Under the pieces are notes generated by a model. The model saw only the letters and a program-made list of their open reading frames with translations. It was not told where the DNA came from and searched no databases. From the NCBI GenBank assembly GCA_017302755.1, contig JAFLCR010000007.1:1-24204 (forward strand): a DNA stretch of 24,204 bases, given 5' to 3'. Shown here in pieces: positions 21,555 to 24,204 of the stretch. The translations under genes were made by a program, and so were the position numbers. The stretch is from Alphaproteobacteria bacterium (GTDB taxonomy: Bacteria; Pseudomonadota; Alphaproteobacteria; Rickettsiales; JAFLCR01). How positions within the stretch are numbered: position 1 is the first letter of the stretch; every line of letters begins with the position of its first letter.

Positions 21555-23249
21555 TCACAGCCCCACGTGATAATTCTCCCACCACTTCTTCTCCGGATAC
21601 GTCATCATCTCCCACAGCACCAGCCGCTCTTCTAATGGCGCACGGGTGAGCGTCTCGAATTCTAAAAACCCCTTAGCCGCCGAACGCACCACCGCCACGA
21701 GATTCTCGATCCGGATGCCGAATTCCCCCGCTTTGTAATAGCCCGGCTCGTTGGAAAGAATCATTCCCGGCCTCAGCGCCACGCGGTTGCCCATCTTGCT
21801 GATCCGCTGCGGCCCTTCGTGCACGCTTAAATAGCTTCCCACCCCATGCCCGGTGCCGTGATCGTAATCCATCCCCGCCTGCCACAAATGATAGCGCGCC
21901 AGCGCATCGAGCTGCGACCCGGTCGTCCCTTCGGGAAACTTGCAGCGCGCAATCGCGATATGCCCTTTCAGCACGCGCGTATACGCCTCTTTCATCTCCT
22001 CGCTCGGGCTGCCGATGGCGATGGTGCGCGTCACATCCGTCGTCCCGTCGGGATATTGCCCGCCGGAATCAACGAGAAACAACCCATCCCCCTCGATCTT
22101 CGCGTTCGTCGCCTCCACCGCGCGGTAATGCACCACCGCCCCGTTCGCGCCGAAGCCCGAAATCGTGGCGAAACTCCCGCCGCGATAGAGGTTGCTCTGC
22201 TTCCTGAACCCCTCGAGCTTTTCCGCCGCGCTTATTTCATCCAGCCCGCCCTTGGGCGCCTCCGCCTTTATCCAGCGCAGGAACTTCGTCAGCGCTTCGC
22301 CGTCACGGCGATGGGCGTTGCGCATCCCTTCCAGCTCGACTTCGTTCTTGCAGGCTTTTGGCAGCGCGCACGGATCCTGCCCCTCGACAATCCGCGCCTT
22401 CGCCCCCGCGAACGCATCGAAGAACCATGCGGCGGCGCCATCGGGGTCCAGCATCACGCCCTTGCCTTTGCACGCCTTGATATCCTTTTCCAACGCGCTG
22501 CGGGGCGAAACCCTGACGTCCCTTCCCAGATGCGCCGCCACCTCGGGCGTGATTTTCGCCGGGTCGGTGTAAAGCACGGCGCCGCCGTCACTCGCCAGCA
22601 TCGCGAAGGCGTGCACAAACGGCGTGTAGGGCACATCCTCGCCGCGAATATTGAGCAACCACGCCACCGACGCGCAATCGGTCAGCATCACCAGATCCGC
22701 ACCCGCCTTCACCAGCGCCGCGCCGATTTCCTTGCGCTTCGCCGTGCTTTCCTTTCCCGCATAGGCGATGCCGTGCGCCACCGCCTTGCCCGCCGGAGCC
22801 GCCGGCCGATCCTTCCACAACGCATCCACCGGGTTCGCCGCCAGCCGCTTCACCACGGCGTTCTTGCGCGCCGCCACCGCCTCCCAGCGCCGCATCTGCG
22901 TCTGCGTGACAAGCCAGGGGTCCACCGCGATCCCTCCCTTCGCGCCGAGCTTCTCCTCCACCCAGGCCTCCGGCGCCATCTGGGCCGAATTGTGGATCTC
23001 ATACAGCCCGCCCGGCACCTGCCGGGCCGCCTGAATCGTATACCGCCCGTCCGTGAAGAACGCGGCCTTGTCCGCCGTCACCGCGACGCTGCCCGCCGAC
23101 CCGTCGAACCCGGTCAGCCATGCGAGCCTTTGGGCGTAATCCGCGACATATTCGCCCTGAAATTCGTCGCCCGTGGAAAGCACGAACGCATCGGCCTTTT
23201 CCCTGGCCAGTATTTTCCTTAATCCCGCCAGTTTTTCGCCGTATTCCAT
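21555..23249 (-). CDS. Xaa-Pro aminopeptidase, M24B family (aminopeptidase P)
   Basis: Aminopeptidase P removes N-terminal residues that precede proline, using two metal ions. The 564-residue protein has the three-domain layout of the long, eukaryote-like form: two creatinase-type N-terminal domains (about 1-145 and 150-300) and a C-terminal pita-bread domain. The dinuclear metal ligands are all visible: Asp394 (LFLVDSGGQ), Asp405 (TTDVTR), His468 (GTGHGVGSYLSVHEGP), Glu501 (SNEPGYY) and Glu515 (IRIENLV). The frame is open to ATG 23288, but that lies inside a palindromic repeat. I prefer ATG 23249 (MEYGEKLAGL) with GGAA 6 nt upstream; ATG 23261 is also possible. No signal peptide, so cytoplasmic. 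Confidence 0.94.
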   Translation of the reverse strand: MEYGEKLAGLRKILAREKADAFVLSTGDEFQGEYVADYAQRLAWLTGFDGSAGSVAVTADKAAFFTDGRYTIQAARQVPGGLYEIHNSAQMAPEAWVEEKLGAKGGIAVDPWLVTQTQMRRWEAVAARKNAVVKRLAANPVDALWKDRPAAPAGKAVAHGIAYAGKESTAKRKEIGAALVKAGADLVMLTDCASVAWLLNIRGEDVPYTPFVHAFAMLASDGGAVLYTDPAKITPEVAAHLGRDVRVSPRSALEKDIKACKGKGVMLDPDGAAAWFFDAFAGAKARIVEGQDPCALPKACKNEVELEGMRNAHRRDGEALTKFLRWIKAEAPKGGLDEISAAEKLEGFRKQSNLYRGGSFATISGFGANGAVVHYRAVEATNAKIEGDGLFLVDSGGQYPDGTTDVTRTIAIGSPSEEMKEAYTRVLKGHIAIARCKFPEGTTGSQLDALARYHLWQAGMDYDHGTGHGVGSYLSVHEGPQRISKMGNRVALRPGMILSNEPGYYKAGEFGIRIENLVAVVRSAAKGFLEFETLTRAPLEERLVLWEMMTYPEKKWWENYHVGL

Positions 23250-23282
23250 CCTGGTTTCCATTCGCGCCGGTTGGTGGTACAT

Positions 23283-23390
23283 TGTCATTCCCGCGCAGGC
23301 GGGAATCCATGACCACGGACGGCAGCAATAGCCGAAAGCGGATCATATCACAGCCCGTGAGTATGGATTCCCGCCTGCGCGGGAATGACA
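23283..23390. repeat. Palindromic intergenic repeat, copy 2
   Basis: This 108-nt element has perfect 28-nt inverted repeats at its ends (23283-23310 and 23363-23390), the same arms as copy 1 at 18882-18989. The 52-nt interior begins GACCACGGAC and ends CCCGTGAGT. The reverse complement of copy 1's interior begins AACCACGGAC and ends CTCGTGAGC, so the two copies are related and inserted in opposite orientation. It lies between the divergent aminopeptidase P and BMP-family genes. Confidence 0.92.
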
Positions 23391-23417
23391 GATTCATCAT
23401 GGATGGATAAGATCAAC

Positions 23418-24204
23418 ATGATCAAGCGATATTTCCTGCCAGCCTTGGCTGTGACCCCGCTTCTGGCGCTCCTCCCCGCGCTGGCCGCCGCGCAAACGCC
23501 CAACCTCCCCTGCCGCCCGGCGATCGTCTACCACACCTCGCAGGATGCGCTGAAAGAGGAACGCTCCATCAACCAGCTCGCCTTCGCCGGCATCGAGCGG
23601 GTGAAAAAGGAATTGAAAGTGGCGGCACGCGAATATTTCGCCCCCCCGGGCGCCGACCTCGCGGGCGCGCTCAAACAGGCGGCGGGCGAAGGCGCGACCG
23701 TGGTGGTAACGGTGGGCTTCCACGCCGCTTCCGTGCTGCCGCAGGTGGCCGAAGGCGCGCCGCAGGTTCGCTTCGTGCTGATCGACGGCATGGCCCCGCC
23801 GCTGCAGAACAACCTCACCTCCATCATGTACAAGGATCACGAAGGCGCGTTCCTGGCGGGATTAGCCGCGGCAATGCAGTCCAAATCGCACACCGTCGGC
23901 TTCATCGGCGGCATGGACGTGCCGATCATCCGCAATTTCGCCTACGGCTTCCTGCAGGGCGCGCATTACGCGGAGGACAACGTGAAAGTCCGCCAGACCA
24001 TGCTCGGCACCACCGACAAGGCGTGGACCGATTCCGCCAGGGCAACCGCCGCCGCAGAGCGCCATGTCGCCAACGGCGCGGACGTGCTCTACCCCGCCGC
24101 CGGCGCCGCTTCCACCGCCGTGCTCTCCGCGACGCAGGCGCAGAAGAAATGGGCCGTGGCCTCCGACCTTAACCAGAACGCCGCCTTCCCCGGCACGGTG
24201 CTGA
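23418..24204 (+). CDS. BMP/PnrA-family substrate-binding lipoprotein-like protein (partial, runs off the right edge)
   Basis: BMP (Med/PnrA) proteins are periplasmic binding components of ABC importers, in known cases for nucleosides. The N-terminus is a signal peptide (MIKRYFLPALAVTPLLALLPALAAA, cleavage near AAA-QT). The mature part shows the family pattern: VVTVGFHAASVLPQVA, FVLIDG, YKDHEGAFLAGLAAAM, and the hallmark VGFIGGMDVPIIRNFAYGF, followed by YPAAGAASTAVL and SDLNQNAAFPG. No cysteine lipobox follows the signal, so it is probably soluble. ATG at 23418 fits the signal peptide; ATG 23403 is in frame upstream. About 262 codons are visible and the C-terminal part lies outside the window. 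Permease and ATPase genes are probably downstream, but this is not visible. Confidence 0.9.
   Translation, partial: MIKRYFLPALAVTPLLALLPALAAAQTPNLPCRPAIVYHTSQDALKEERSINQLAFAGIERVKKELKVAAREYFAPPGADLAGALKQAAGEGATVVVTVGFHAASVLPQVAEGAPQVRFVLIDGMAPPLQNNLTSIMYKDHEGAFLAGLAAAMQSKSHTVGFIGGMDVPIIRNFAYGFLQGAHYAEDNVKVRQTMLGTTDKAWTDSARATAAAERHVANGADVLYPAAGAASTAVLSATQAQKKWAVASDLNQNAAFPGTVL

Noticed and set aside
18882..23390. CRISPR array or composite transposon formed by the two palindromic repeats
   Set aside because: There are only two copies, 4.4 kb apart, with full housekeeping genes between them. There are no spacers of regular length and no transposase or cas gene.

Overview
The window looks like chromosomal DNA of an alphaproteobacterium. 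It is GC-rich, and an aa3-type cytochrome c oxidase cluster (ctaC-ctaD-ctaB-two small membrane proteins-ctaG-ctaE-DUF983-SURF1) runs along its left quarter in an order typical of that class. I see no phage, transposase, CRISPR, tRNA or rRNA. I cannot name an order or genus from the sequence alone.

Left block (1-6434, minus strand): a terminal-oxidase operon read from a promoter near 6407-6434. CtaC, CtaD and CtaE are the three core subunits. CtaB makes heme O, CtaG delivers copper to CuB, and SURF1 assists heme a insertion. Two tiny membrane-protein genes lie between ctaB and ctaG. The junctions ctaD/ctaB (GTGA) and ctaB/first small gene (ATGA) overlap by 4 nt, which suggests translational coupling. 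The SURF1 frame meets an in-frame TAA at 46-48, while SURF1-like coding sequence seems to continue to the left edge.

Middle block (6519-14271, plus strand): glmU and glmS are the two ends of the UDP-N-acetylglucosamine pathway, with an unrecognised 299-residue protein between them. Then come an AT-rich orphan gene that looks acquired, a protein fusing a cyclic-nucleotide-binding domain to an FHA domain, a GabD-type succinate-semialdehyde dehydrogenase, and a 50-residue small ORF.

Right-centre block (14304-18989, minus strand): a GNAT acetyltransferase, an AsmA-family envelope protein and a protein with a degenerate EAL-like domain, all co-directional. The AsmA and EAL-like genes are 19 nt apart.

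Right end (18882-24204): a UvrD/PcrA helicase (+), a small AT-rich ORF (-), an M24B Xaa-Pro aminopeptidase (-) and the start of a BMP/PnrA-family substrate-binding protein (+, running off the edge). Two copies of a ~107-nt palindromic element with 28-nt terminal inverted repeats sit in the two divergent intergenic regions here (GNAT/uvrD and aminopeptidase/BMP), in opposite orientations. One arm of the first copy appears to supply the -35 box of the GNAT gene.

No stretch over 300 nt lacks a gene. I did not find a clear new multi-gene defence or mobile system. The best leads are the small cta-cluster proteins, the CNB-FHA fusion, the degenerate EAL protein, the interrupted SURF1 and the promoter-associated palindromic repeats.
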